A DNA stretch of 64,000 nucleotides from Galeopsis tetrahit (lineage: Eukaryota; Streptophyta; Magnoliopsida; Lamiales; Lamiaceae). Of this stretch, positions 50,990 to 60,834 are shown in pieces (the stretch's first letter is position 1; the number at the start of each line of letters is the position of its first letter). The translations under genes were made by a program, and so were the position numbers. The stretch spans positions 83,102,875 to 83,166,874 of the forward strand of contig OY776121.1 in assembly GCA_963675135.1 (NCBI GenBank). The letters run 5' to 3'. The notes below the pieces were generated by a model that ran no database searches, was not told the DNA's origin, and saw nothing but the letters and a program-made list of their open reading frames with translations.

Positions 50990-53242
50990 ATGACGATTCT
51001 TACAACTTTTTGGTGTTCATTTCTATGTTTTCTATCAATCATACTTCCCCAACTTCTTGCGGATTCTGACACTTACATTATTAATATGGATTCATCTGCA
51101 ATGCCCAAGGCCTTTTCCACCCACCATCATTGGTACTTAACCACACTTTCCTCCATATCAAACACACCTCAAACCAACACTCTTTCTTCTTCACATTCCT
51201 CCAAACTTGTCTACACTTATGCCAACGCCATACACGGGTTCAGCGCCATCCTCTCGTCTCCTGAACTCGAATCCATCAAGAATTCTCCCGGATACATTTC
51301 TTCTATTAAAGACACAACCGTCAAGCTCGACACCACTCATTCTTACCAATTCCTCGGCCTTAATTCCAACAATGGAGCATGGCCCGTCTCCAACTATGGC
51401 ACGGATGTCATAATCGGAGTAGTGGACACCGGAATTTGGCCCGAGAGTAGAAGCTACAACGACGACGGATTGACCGAAATTCCATCTAGATGGAAAGGAG
51501 AATGCCAGAGTGGCACCAACTTCAATTCCTCTGTGTGCAACAAGAAACTCATTGGGGCCCGTTTCTTCAACAAAGGCCTACTTGCAAAGAATCCCAACTT
51601 GACTATTTCAATGAATTCCCCCCGTGATACCGATGGACACGGGACACACACCTCGTCTACAGCTGGCGGCAGCAATGTAGATGGCGCGACGTACTTTGGC
51701 TATGCCTCTGGCACTGCCAGAGGCATGGCGCCAAAAGCTCGTCTCGCCATGTACAAAGCCCTATGGGAAGAAGGGTCCTACGTTTCCGACATCATAGCAG
51801 CCATTGATCAAGCAATCATCGACGGTGTAGATGTTCTATCCTTATCCTTTGGCCTCGATGGGATTCCTTTGTACTCCGACCCCGTTGCAATAGCAACATT
51901 TGCAGCAATGGAGAAGGGCATTTTCGTCTCGACTTCAGCTGGCAACGAAGGGCCAACAGTCGAGACTTTACACAACGGAACGCCCTGGGTGCTAACCGTT
52001 GCAGCCGGTACAATTGACAGGGAATTTCAGGGGAGTATAGTTCTTGGGAATGGAGACTCAGCCACAGGGCTATCTCTCTATCCTGCAAACTCCACCTCAA
52101 CTGAATTCCCACTCGTTTTCACCGAATATTGCAACGACGAGCCCTCACTCAAGAAAGTCGGACGAAAGATCGTCGTCTGCTTGGACGCGAACGATACGCT
52201 ATCTGAACAAGTTTACTACGTAAACAGCGCCAAGGTTGTTGGCGCCGTCTTCATAACAAACAACCAGGATACGTCTTCCTTCATCCAATCGTCATTTCCA
52301 GCAGTGTTCATCAAACCCGAAGAGGGCAAAAAGATCCTTCATTACATCAAAAACAATTCCAATCCAAAAGGAAAACTCCAATTCCAAGAAACAGCTATTG
52401 CAACAAAGCCAGCTCCCCAATTGGCAAGCTACAGCTCCCGGGGCCCGTCCCAGAGCTGCCCGTTTATCCTGAAGCCCGACATAATGGCCCCTGGCGACCT
52501 AATCCTCGCCTCGTGGCCATCAAATTCAGCCGTAACAGAGGTGAATTCAGGACAACTATACAACCTCTTTAACATCATATCAGGTACATCCATGTCCTGT
52601 CCCCATGCTGCAGGGGTGGGGGCTCTCCTAAGAGGCGCGTACCCCGACTGGAGCCCAGCTGCAATTCGATCAGCAATGATGACAACCGCGTATGTGCTCG
52701 ATAATACGAAGAATCCAATCGTCTCACTTGACCAAATTGCCACGCCTCTAGACATGGGAGCTGGACATATCGATCCAAACAGGGCCTTAGACCCCGGATT
52801 AGTATACGATGCAAGTGCCAATGATTACGTTAACCTCTTATGTGCGTTGAAGTTTAGCGGTAAACAGATTCGGACAATCACTAGATCGAGTTCCCACAGC
52901 TGCTCGAATGCGTCCCTTGATCTTAACTACCCCTCGTTTATTGCCTACTTCAATGAGAGTGGTTCAGAGAAAGTGAAAGAGTTTGATAGGACTGTGACTA
53001 ACGTTGGAGAAGCTAACTCGGTTTACAGTGTGAAATTGAACTCAGTGAGTGGAGTGAAAGTTAGTGTAACTCCGAAAAGGTTGAGGTTCAGTAAGAAGAA
53101 GGAGAAGCTGAGCTACAAGCTGAGAATCGAATATGTTAAAATAGAAAAAGATTCAAGTGTTTACGGGTCGTTAAGTTGGGTGGAATCGAATGGCAAACGT
53201 GTTGTTACAAGTCCCATTGTGGTGACAATTAGGACGCCATGA
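50990..53242 (+). CDS. Subtilisin-like serine protease, SBT1 family, fourth gene
   Basis: Intact and intronless, 750 residues. The signal peptide (MTILTTFWCSFLCFLSIILP...) ends near LLADS. The I9 prodomain begins DTYIINMDSS. The S8 domain has Asp146 (VVDTGIWPES), His217 (GHGTHTSS), Asn319 (SAGNEGP) and Ser534 (SGTSMSCPH). There is a PA domain and a fibronectin-III-like tail ending VVTSPIVVTI. It is the most diverged member of the cluster (HTSSTAGG, SMSCPHAAG where the others have HVAS and SMACPHISG). It is therefore an older paralogue, possibly with a different substrate range. Expected to be secreted to the apoplast, with autocatalytic loss of the prodomain. The start is the only ATG consistent with the signal peptide, and a TATA box sits at a suitable distance. 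Confidence 0.93.
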   Translation: MTILTTFWCSFLCFLSIILPQLLADSDTYIINMDSSAMPKAFSTHHHWYLTTLSSISNTPQTNTLSSSHSSKLVYTYANAIHGFSAILSSPELESIKNSPGYISSIKDTTVKLDTTHSYQFLGLNSNNGAWPVSNYGTDVIIGVVDTGIWPESRSYNDDGLTEIPSRWKGECQSGTNFNSSVCNKKLIGARFFNKGLLAKNPNLTISMNSPRDTDGHGTHTSSTAGGSNVDGATYFGYASGTARGMAPKARLAMYKALWEEGSYVSDIIAAIDQAIIDGVDVLSLSFGLDGIPLYSDPVAIATFAAMEKGIFVSTSAGNEGPTVETLHNGTPWVLTVAAGTIDREFQGSIVLGNGDSATGLSLYPANSTSTEFPLVFTEYCNDEPSLKKVGRKIVVCLDANDTLSEQVYYVNSAKVVGAVFITNNQDTSSFIQSSFPAVFIKPEEGKKILHYIKNNSNPKGKLQFQETAIATKPAPQLASYSSRGPSQSCPFILKPDIMAPGDLILASWPSNSAVTEVNSGQLYNLFNIISGTSMSCPHAAGVGALLRGAYPDWSPAAIRSAMMTTAYVLDNTKNPIVSLDQIATPLDMGAGHIDPNRALDPGLVYDASANDYVNLLCALKFSGKQIRTITRSSSHSCSNASLDLNYPSFIAYFNESGSEKVKEFDRTVTNVGEANSVYSVKLNSVSGVKVSVTPKRLRFSKKKEKLSYKLRIEYVKIEKDSSVYGSLSWVESNGKRVVTSPIVVTIRTP

Positions 53243-55637
53243 TGATGTAATTATATATTGATAGTTTCAATGTCCAGTAAAGTAGAAAGAAAGTGATTAA
53301 TAATTGATTGGAGAGTTTGATCTAACGTTAACATATAATTATGTTCAACAATATGAATACATTTATGTTTGAAATTTGTTTAGTTTCTTTTGTTCCGTTT
53401 TCACAAAATAGCAAGCAAATTAATGTATGAGCTTATCTGCGTGTTGGAATTCAGTGGTTGCAGATGAATTTGGGTGGTTAATCATATGATCAAGACTTCA
53501 TTAAATAAAACAGAGAGTTGTTTTGTCTTGGCATGATGAAGAGGGTATGATGGAGACATCAGACCATGGAAGTTTATCAAACTTTTATATGGACCCTTTT
53601 GTCGTCTATGTTTTAAAAATTGCAGTCCTCGGTGAAAAGTAATGTATGGGACCTGATTTTTTTATATAAAAAAATTTAGTATCCTTTAAATTGATAAAAA
53701 TATCACGTTTTATACAATTTTTTGTATTTTCTTTTTAATTATATAATTAAAAAAAGAAAACTCGAATAAACTCACTCAAGACAAGAGGCCAGAACACATA
53801 TTTTTTAATTGCAAAATAAATGAGAAGGAGTAACTCTTGTGTGCACACAATTGCATCTTGAAAATAATTTTAATGTGCGGATTAAAATTTTAGTTGAATA
53901 ATTGAAAATAAACTAATTTTTTTATGTAATTAGATGCAAACATATAATTAGTCGGATTTTCAATTGTTCAATTAAATTTTTAACCAAACATATTATAATA
54001 AAATTAAAATTATGGTTCAATTGTATCAGTTGAATTGTGCACATAAGTGTGACTTTTGAAAATACATTTAAATCACTTAAAATTCAATTGCATAAGAATT
54101 TTTTAAATACACAAACTTATTAGTTTGGTGACATTCAATTATTCTAGCTATCATTTTTTTTAACAAGCTTTTTAGTTTGGTGACATTCTATTATTCTAAC
54201 TAGGAGTATTTTAATTTTTTTTCTTGTTAGGTTGATTATTAATTATAGCAAATAATAAGTATCATCCGGGCCCAATATTGCGGGAAGATCCAATTGCATG
54301 TGATTCCTTGAGGCTTTTGCAGTCTTGTCAACGTCTCTGCATTTGGAGTCATTCTTAATTATTTTAATTTACTTTAGCTCATACTGTCCTCACAATTTTT
54401 TCCATGCAAATAATAAATATACTCACCTTATCCAACAATAATGGGTCTAAATCATTTATATAAATAATATTATTTCATCTTATTCTCCATCATATATTAT
54501 TATTATAATGCATGTTACGGATGCAATACTACTATTAGTGATGGAAGAAATATTATTTGGGCGTCATGTTTTCAACATTTGAACTTATAGAATCTAATTT
54601 CTAAAAATCCAAATTAAACATTTTATTTTATATAAATTTGTAAATGCAGTGTTATTTAATTCAGTACTATCTACAAGTTTTCTTTAGAATTATTGAAATC
54701 GTAGCTTTAATTAATTTGTTGAGTGGAAAAGAAGTATATATCTTCAGAAAAAGTTGAAGAAACTTATAAGCTCCAGCTCAATATTCTTCTGTTGGAATTA
54801 AAAATTAATCTATATATACAAGATTATCTGGTGTAAAATTTTAATATAAGTTGAAGAAATTATAAAGCGGAAGCTTGTGGGCAAAATCTTCCCATTTTAT
54901 ATTTGCAAAAATATGTGGCTCAACCAAACACTCACAATATATATATATATAGTATTGATTTGAACAAGATATATCATATATATAGATATAGTTGGAGTCT
55001 CATTTTATTTTTATTTTTATACGTTACTCAAATAAGAAACTTTGAGATAATAAATCAGCTTACATACGTACGTACATTTGACAAAATTAAATCTTGTTCT
55101 ATCATGAATTCCAAGGACTACGTCAAATATATATATATTTCTCACGACTTTAAACTCGTTGATATTAGTCCATGGATGTTGCAACTAACTCATTTAATTT
55201 CTTGTAGCAAAGAAATACACAAGGCATGGACACACCCACATATATATATATATATATATAACCTTTTTTTATAGAGATGCACACGAAAAAAAAAAAGTGA
55301 AAGTAATAAGAAATGTATTAAATAACAATAAATATGTGTGATGTGACTTTTTTTCCATTTATTTTTTCCTATGTGAAGTAAATTTAGTTAATTCATGCTA
55401 TCATAAAAAACCCATGGTAACCATTGACACGTGATATTTAATTCCCTTGGATTACTGTAAAGTTACAAGTATTTTGGTTAGGAAAAAAAAACATCTTTAA
55501 TTAATAAGACAGTTAAAATGGGTTGAGGATAGTAATAATAATTTTATTCATTTGTATAAATGGTACCAAAAAAAAAATCCATTTATCTTGCTTTCAAAAG
55601 TCCCACAATAGGCGTGCGAAAACTCAATATTGTTTTC
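53243..55637. other. AT-rich intergenic region
   Basis: No gene seen. There are (TA)n tracts at about 54938-54950 and 55240-55260, and a partial duplication of 'ttagtttggtgacattc.att' with 'attcta' at about 54120 and 54173. The last bases are the left flank of the gypsy LTR. Confidence 0.5.
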
Positions 55638-56404
55638 TGTTGCGTCGAAAAAGAACGCGCTCGGATCTCAGCCGTTCCTTTGCGAGCACTATCGATCAAC
55701 TTCTTCAAATCGTTCGCCTTTGACAATCCTCGTGTGAATCTTCTCGTAGGTCCGAATTTGGCCTGCAAAAATACACCGGAGGGGGCCTCCGGCGTAGAAA
55801 CTCCGACGCTCAAGTCAGAACTTATCGTAGGCGAAATCAAAGAGAAATTCCCCTGTATATCTAGGGGAATTCCGGCGAAGATCGTGAAGTCTCTCTTCAC
55901 TCTTAGCGTATATTTTGTATGGTAGTGTGTATAATCAATGAAATGTGTGTATCGTAATAATAACTTAATTAAGAATATAGAAATAACCTTCTTTATATAC
56001 CTGGCCCCTCTCTGCGGAGAGGGAGAGACGTATTCTCCCTGAATTCTCGGCATGTATCTGGGAATTCGGCCTCAAATCTCCAAGAACTAGGCTCATCCCC
56101 CTGAAGACTCGGCCCTTCAGCTTATCCAGTCCTCTTTTCGTGGGTTTGAACAATTCCCAAGACTTAACCAAGGAAGACAGGCTATAATTCCCTTCTTGGG
56201 CCAAATCTTCCCCAGCCCAAGACCTATTAATTTCTTCACATATGGGCCGAAGGCCCAATTTCCCTGATTTCCCTGATTCCTCTACTCGAACCCAGGGGGT
56301 GTATTAATCCTGTTTCTTCAATATATTAACCTAATTACAACTATCATAACTTATCCCGTTTCCACGTGTCGACTCCTCCGGGAGCGACATATTTATCTAC
56401 ATCA
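55638..56404 (-). repeat. Gypsy 3' LTR
   Basis: On the minus strand it starts TGATGTAGATAAATATGTCG and ends ...CGACGCAACA, 767 bp. A TATA box (TATATAAAG; plus-strand 55991-55999) marks the promoter, with R-U5 on its left. The right boundary is fixed by the adjacent polypurine tract. The left boundary is chosen from the CA terminus and is less certain. Confidence 0.8.
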
Positions 56405-56422
56405 ACCACTCCCCCCTACTCT
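56405..56422 (-). other. Gypsy polypurine tract
   Basis: On the minus strand it reads GAGAGTAGGGGGGAGTGG just before the 3' LTR. It is the expected primer for plus-strand DNA synthesis. Confidence 0.85.
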
Positions 56423-56921
56423 CATAAAATGAATAATTTTTAGGAGAGTAGGAAAATAATAACCCTGGGATAAATGCCAGAGAAATATTTCATTTCCTTT
56501 CTTAAAACTCAAAATACCTCTCGAAATATTCTTGTTGATTTGATTCCCTCTAGTAATAATTACTTCTCAAAAAGCGTTGGGTCTTTTACACTTCCACACG
56601 CTACTGTACCCTTGAATCTCGCAATCACGCGCCTATATCCAACATCAAGCCGCCGTTTGTCTTTCACGCGTTTTTTAATTGGGAGGATCATTTAATTCTC
56701 CTCGATTCTCCCTCTTCTCTTTTCAGCATAATCATTCAAAATTCATCTTTTCCACCAAAACCCTGATTTCCCTTCATTTCAAATTTATCTATTCTCTATC
56801 TTCGTTTTCCCCTTTGCGATCTGAACTTCTTCGTGCACGTCCAGCGGCTGTTTCGTCGTCACTCCTTAAAACCGACCTTCCTTCAGGTACCTATTCCTTC
56901 CCTTTTACTCTCATTTATACC

Positions 56922-58995
56922 ATGTCATCTTCTTCAGATTCCGTTTCAATGGAAAGTTCAACTTCCCATCCTCTTTCTATCTTTCCTGTAATCGACCCTG
57001 CTTTAAAAAACACCATCGCTGGTTCTTCCTTGCTTTCTTCTGAGCGTGTTGCCACTTTTCTCCGGTCGGGAATCTTTCCCACCGATTACGCCGTTAGGGC
57101 CGCCCATAGGAGGGAACGCCCGAATTTTCCTGGTACTAACACCTTGGCCTTCTGGGAGGCTCAGTTAAAAGCAGGACTCCGCTTCCCGATTCACCCTTAT
57201 TTTTCGGAGATCTCTACTTACCTGCGCATACCCCTCAACCAATTTACCCCCAATGCTATTCGAGCAATGCTAGGTTTTTACATATTGATGAAGGGGAATG
57301 GTGGCGAACCCTCAGCCCAGCTTTTCCTAACTCAATACATGTGTAAGTATGCGGATGGGTTTTTCTATACTGCTGGCCGTCCTTCCAGGGCTGGAAAATT
57401 CATGGAGAAGCTCCATGAAGGAGTCCAAGACTGGAAGGACTATTATTTCTTTGTTACAAACCCCGTTCCTTGGGATTTTCCTCATGAAGGGTGGATTTAT
57501 GAGAACCCTGGGGTGCCTCGTCCTCCTCTCTCTGTTTGTTCTTTTCTGAATTTGGAAGTGATGAACCATCTAAATGACAATGTTTCCGCTCACGGCTTTT
57601 TCGATGTAATGAGCATTTGCAAAAATCCTAGAGCCCTTTCTCATTTTGGTTTCGGTCGCCCCGATTACCCCCTAGGTCCCGACGATGGTAATACCATCTC
57701 TTTTTCCTTAGTATTGTCCTCACAATTTGAACTGCAGTGTTTATTAATGTCGTTTGTATTCCTTTATGCAGCTATGAGTTGGTTAACCCAAATTTCTCGC
57801 GATGCTGCTCCTCTCTCGATGGTTGCCAAGTCTCCAGCCCCTGAAAGCTCTTCAAAGGCCCCTGTTATTCCTTCCTCAGCGAAACCTGCCATTGGGTCCG
57901 TTGCTAAGCGCACCCGTTCCTCTACCGAGAAAACCATGGTCTCCGTCTTGCCTCCTGCCTCCGATGCCTCTAAGAAGAAGAAATCCAAAACCAAATCTTC
58001 CATGCCTAATATTGCTCCCGATGCTCCAGACGAAGTCAATGTTGACCATCTCTTGGCCTTTATAGAACGTTATACTCCGACTCCCGCTACCGAAGCCCTT
58101 AATGCTCTTTCTCCAGAGGAGCGAATTGTGCACGCCGCCCACAATTTCACACAGGTAGGTTTCCAATATGGATATTGCTTTGAATGACTCATAGAAGAGA
58201 ATATAGATACCTTACTTCTTGATGTTGTTTCTTGTGTAGTTTGGTCTTCTGTTTTCCAACATGTCTGAAAGAGCCCTCCAGTCCCTCCAGCAGGTAGATG
58301 ATCTCCAGAGTCAGGTAGAGCTGGAGAAGGTGAAGAAGGAGATACTCGATGCAGAATTACGGGACGCTAATCAGAGGTGTAAAACACTCCGAGCGACACT
58401 CTCTGGGGAGATTTCTTCGTTGAAGGAAGAGTTCGGTAAACAGGTTAAACAGCTGGAGGCTACTCTTCCCTTGACTGGTATGAAGTTATGCATAGAGTCC
58501 TTGTTTACCTCTGCCATAGGTCAACAATTTCTAGGTACCTTGCATCAGGAGTGGTTGGAGGCCTTTCTTCAGAGCAGCAGTTTCTTAGGGGCCATGGGTG
58601 CATACATCCCTCACTTCATTGATCATGTGTTTTCTAATGCTGTGGCCGAACATTCTGCCCCTGATTTTAATGGTCAGTATACCCGTGCTCTTCGACTGGA
58701 TGAGCTGGATACTCCCCCTAAGTTCCCCGGAGATGCAAAGGAAGATATCAACACTCCTTGGTGGTTGTCGGGGATGAGGAAGGCGATCTTGGAGCTGAAG
58801 GGTGCTGCTCGGAGTTTAGATGATTTGGCACCGGCGAAGGATATGACTTTCCCTGTTCACGTAGATAATCCAACTCCGGTGACTACTGTGGCAGCACACG
58901 CTCTGGTGGAGAAGGCAGAGGGGGGTGATTCTAGTGGGCAAGCTGAGGAGACAGGAGCAGGTGCTGAGGGGAAGGATACCATTCCCCTCTCTTGA
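56922..58995 (+). CDS. Retand-type antisense ORF (PF04195-like, coiled-coil C-terminus)
   Basis: This frame is opposite in direction to pol. Three exons are proposed: 56922-57687, 57772-58154 and 58240-58995, with GT-AG introns of 84 and 85 bases. The first intron has no in-frame stop, so it is optional. The second is needed and joins HNFTQ to FGLLFSNMSER in phase. The spliced product is 634 residues. The N-terminal half (FWEAQLKAGLRFPIHPYFSE...NQFTPNAIRAMLGFYIL) resembles the 'putative gypsy type transposon' domain. The middle is Ser/Pro/Lys-rich. The start of the last exon is a charged coiled coil (LQQVDDLQSQVELEKVKKEI). The function of such proteins is unknown. The frame opens upstream of 56922, but MSSSSDS looks the better start. 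Confidence 0.7.
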
Positions 58996-59451
58996 TAATT
59001 TCTCTGACAACAATTCAATACTTTAAGACACTTTTTATTTTGCTAAGGCCTTTAAGGCTTCTTTTGGTATTTTCCGGAGACTCCACACTCCGGGGTTTTC
59101 TTGTGGAGGGCCTAGGCATGGTGCCTTAGGTCTTCGGATATTTCAGCTTTCCTTTTGATATCGTACCTGCACAATTACTGTTTGGCATGCATACATATAT
59201 CTCTAATTCTGTTGATTAGATGTGTAACATAATATTCATCCTGCTTATGCATCTAGCATGTTTTCAGTATTTTATTAACACGTAAAGGCTCTAAAGCTCC
59301 TAGAGGAACCTTAATGAGGAGATAGGGTTGATATCCCTGTACTTACTTGGCGATTTTGGTAGGGCTTCTAGTCTCTCCCTTAGTACTAGGGTTTTTAAAG
59401 ATTACATCCCCCAGGGGTTAGGGTCTCAGGGATCATCCTTTCCCTTAGGCT
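58996..59451. other. Gypsy internal region between antisense ORF and repeat
   Basis: Non-coding part of the retrotransposon. Read on the plus strand, it would be the 3' untranslated region of the antisense ORF, running into the tandem repeat. Confidence 0.6.
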
Positions 59452-60206
59452 GTTTATACTCGTGAGAGTTAGTTTATACTCGTAAGAGTTCGTTTATACT
59501 CGTGAGAGTTAGTTTATACTCGTAAGAGTTCTTAGGGATTATACTCTCCCTGAAGTTAAAGTGTTTATACTCGTAAGAGTTAGTTTATACTCGTAAGAGT
59601 TCGTTTATACTCGTGAGAGTTAGTTTATACTCGTAAGAGTTCTTAGGGATTATACTCTCCCTGAAGTTAAAGTGTTTATACTCGTAAGAGTTAGTTTATA
59701 CTCGTAAGAGTTCGTTTATACTCGTGAGAGTTAGTTTATACTCGTAAGAGTTCTTAGGGATTATACTCTCCCTGAAGTTAAAGTGTTTATACTCGTAAGA
59801 GTTAGTTTATACTCGTAAGAGTTCGTTTATACTCGTAAGAGTTAGTTTATACTCGTAAGAGTTCGTTTATACTCGTGAGAGTTAGTTTATACTCGTAAGA
59901 GTTCTTAGGGATTATACTCTCCCTGAAGTTAAAGTGTTTATACTCGTAAGAGTTAGTTTATACTCGTAAGAGTTCGTTTATACTCGTAAGAGTTCGTTTA
60001 TACTCGTGAGAGTTAGTTTATACTCGTAAGAGTTCTTAGGGATTATACTCTCCCTGAAGTTAAAGTGTTTATACTCGTAAGAGTTAGTTTATACTCGTAA
60101 GAGTTCGTTTATACTCGTGAGAGTTAGTTTATACTCGTAAGAGTTCGTTTATACTCGTAAGAGTTCGTTTATACTCGTGAGAGTTAGTTTATACTCGTGA
60201 GAGTTA
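59452..60206. repeat. 20-bp tandem repeat with 111-bp higher-order structure
   Basis: About 30 units of the type gtttatactcgtaagagtta, in A/G variants (gtaag/gtgag) and tta/ttc endings, are grouped in blocks. Blocks 1-3 have four units each (59452, 59563, 59674), then six (59785), five (59936) and seven (60067). The first five blocks each end with the same 31-base spacer ('ttagggattatactctccct' ...), so the basic period is 111 bases. The spacer itself starts with a degenerate unit. It lies between pol and the antisense ORF. Confidence 0.95.
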
Positions 60207-60834
60207 TGTCTTCCACTGTACCCCCTCGTGAGGGTTTTGAGAATCTTCTTGAGAATCTTGTTCTCTTCTTGAGAATCTTCTGGGATAGGGTTTATCGACA
60301 AGTTCATTATATCTTCCACTGTATCCCCTACTCCCCCTAGCTTTAGAGGCTATCGTGAATAGGAACTTTGGGAAATATTCTTAAGTATTCTCCATTCGAG
60401 CGTTTATGAATCGGTGTAAATTTTTCTATCTTTGCAGTATCTTTAATATGCTATACTTCAGTTTCCAAAACATATTCGTTATTTCAGCACTCATCATGCA
60501 GATCTTCAACAATTATCTTAACATGATATTAACACATGAGAAATATTTCATCATAAAATTAGCGCATAAGAGTCATCTTATCACAATATTAACATGCATT
60601 TAGGGAAATTGCTGAGATTTTATCAAAACCGATGCTCCATTGATCGAAAATGTTTATCAACATAGGCAAATAAGGGGAACCTATGCCGGCCTCATTAAAA
60701 ACCTCTCCGTGGTAAAACCCCAAAGGGAAACCCACGTAGAGGGAAAAAGAGTGCCGGTGAAGCAATTATTCGAACGAGAAGTAAATATTCAAAATGTTCA
60801 TAAAGAAAAAGGAAGCAGGGGAATTACCCCTTCT
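60207..60834. other. Gypsy untranslated region after pol
   Basis: There is no frame of note. The tract at about 60682-60750 ('gccggcctcattaaaaacct', 'ctccgtggtaaaaccccaaa') has a wording I associate with the 3' region of many plant Tat elements; it reads on the plus strand, i.e. with the antisense ORF. Its function is unknown. Confidence 0.5.

Noticed and set aside
55560..56258. Open frames of 97-156 codons within the gypsy LTR
   Set aside because: They lie in the LTR, overlap each other on both strands and show no domain; LTR promoter and processing signals explain the sequence.
57349..58166. Additional frames overlapping the antisense ORF
   Set aside because: They are shadows in other frames of the 56922-58995 gene and lack its domain and coiled-coil features.
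59452..60206. Possible CRISPR array
   Set aside because: The units are directly adjacent 20-mers with identical 31-base spacers, inside a plant retrotransposon. CRISPR arrays need unique spacers and occur in prokaryotes.
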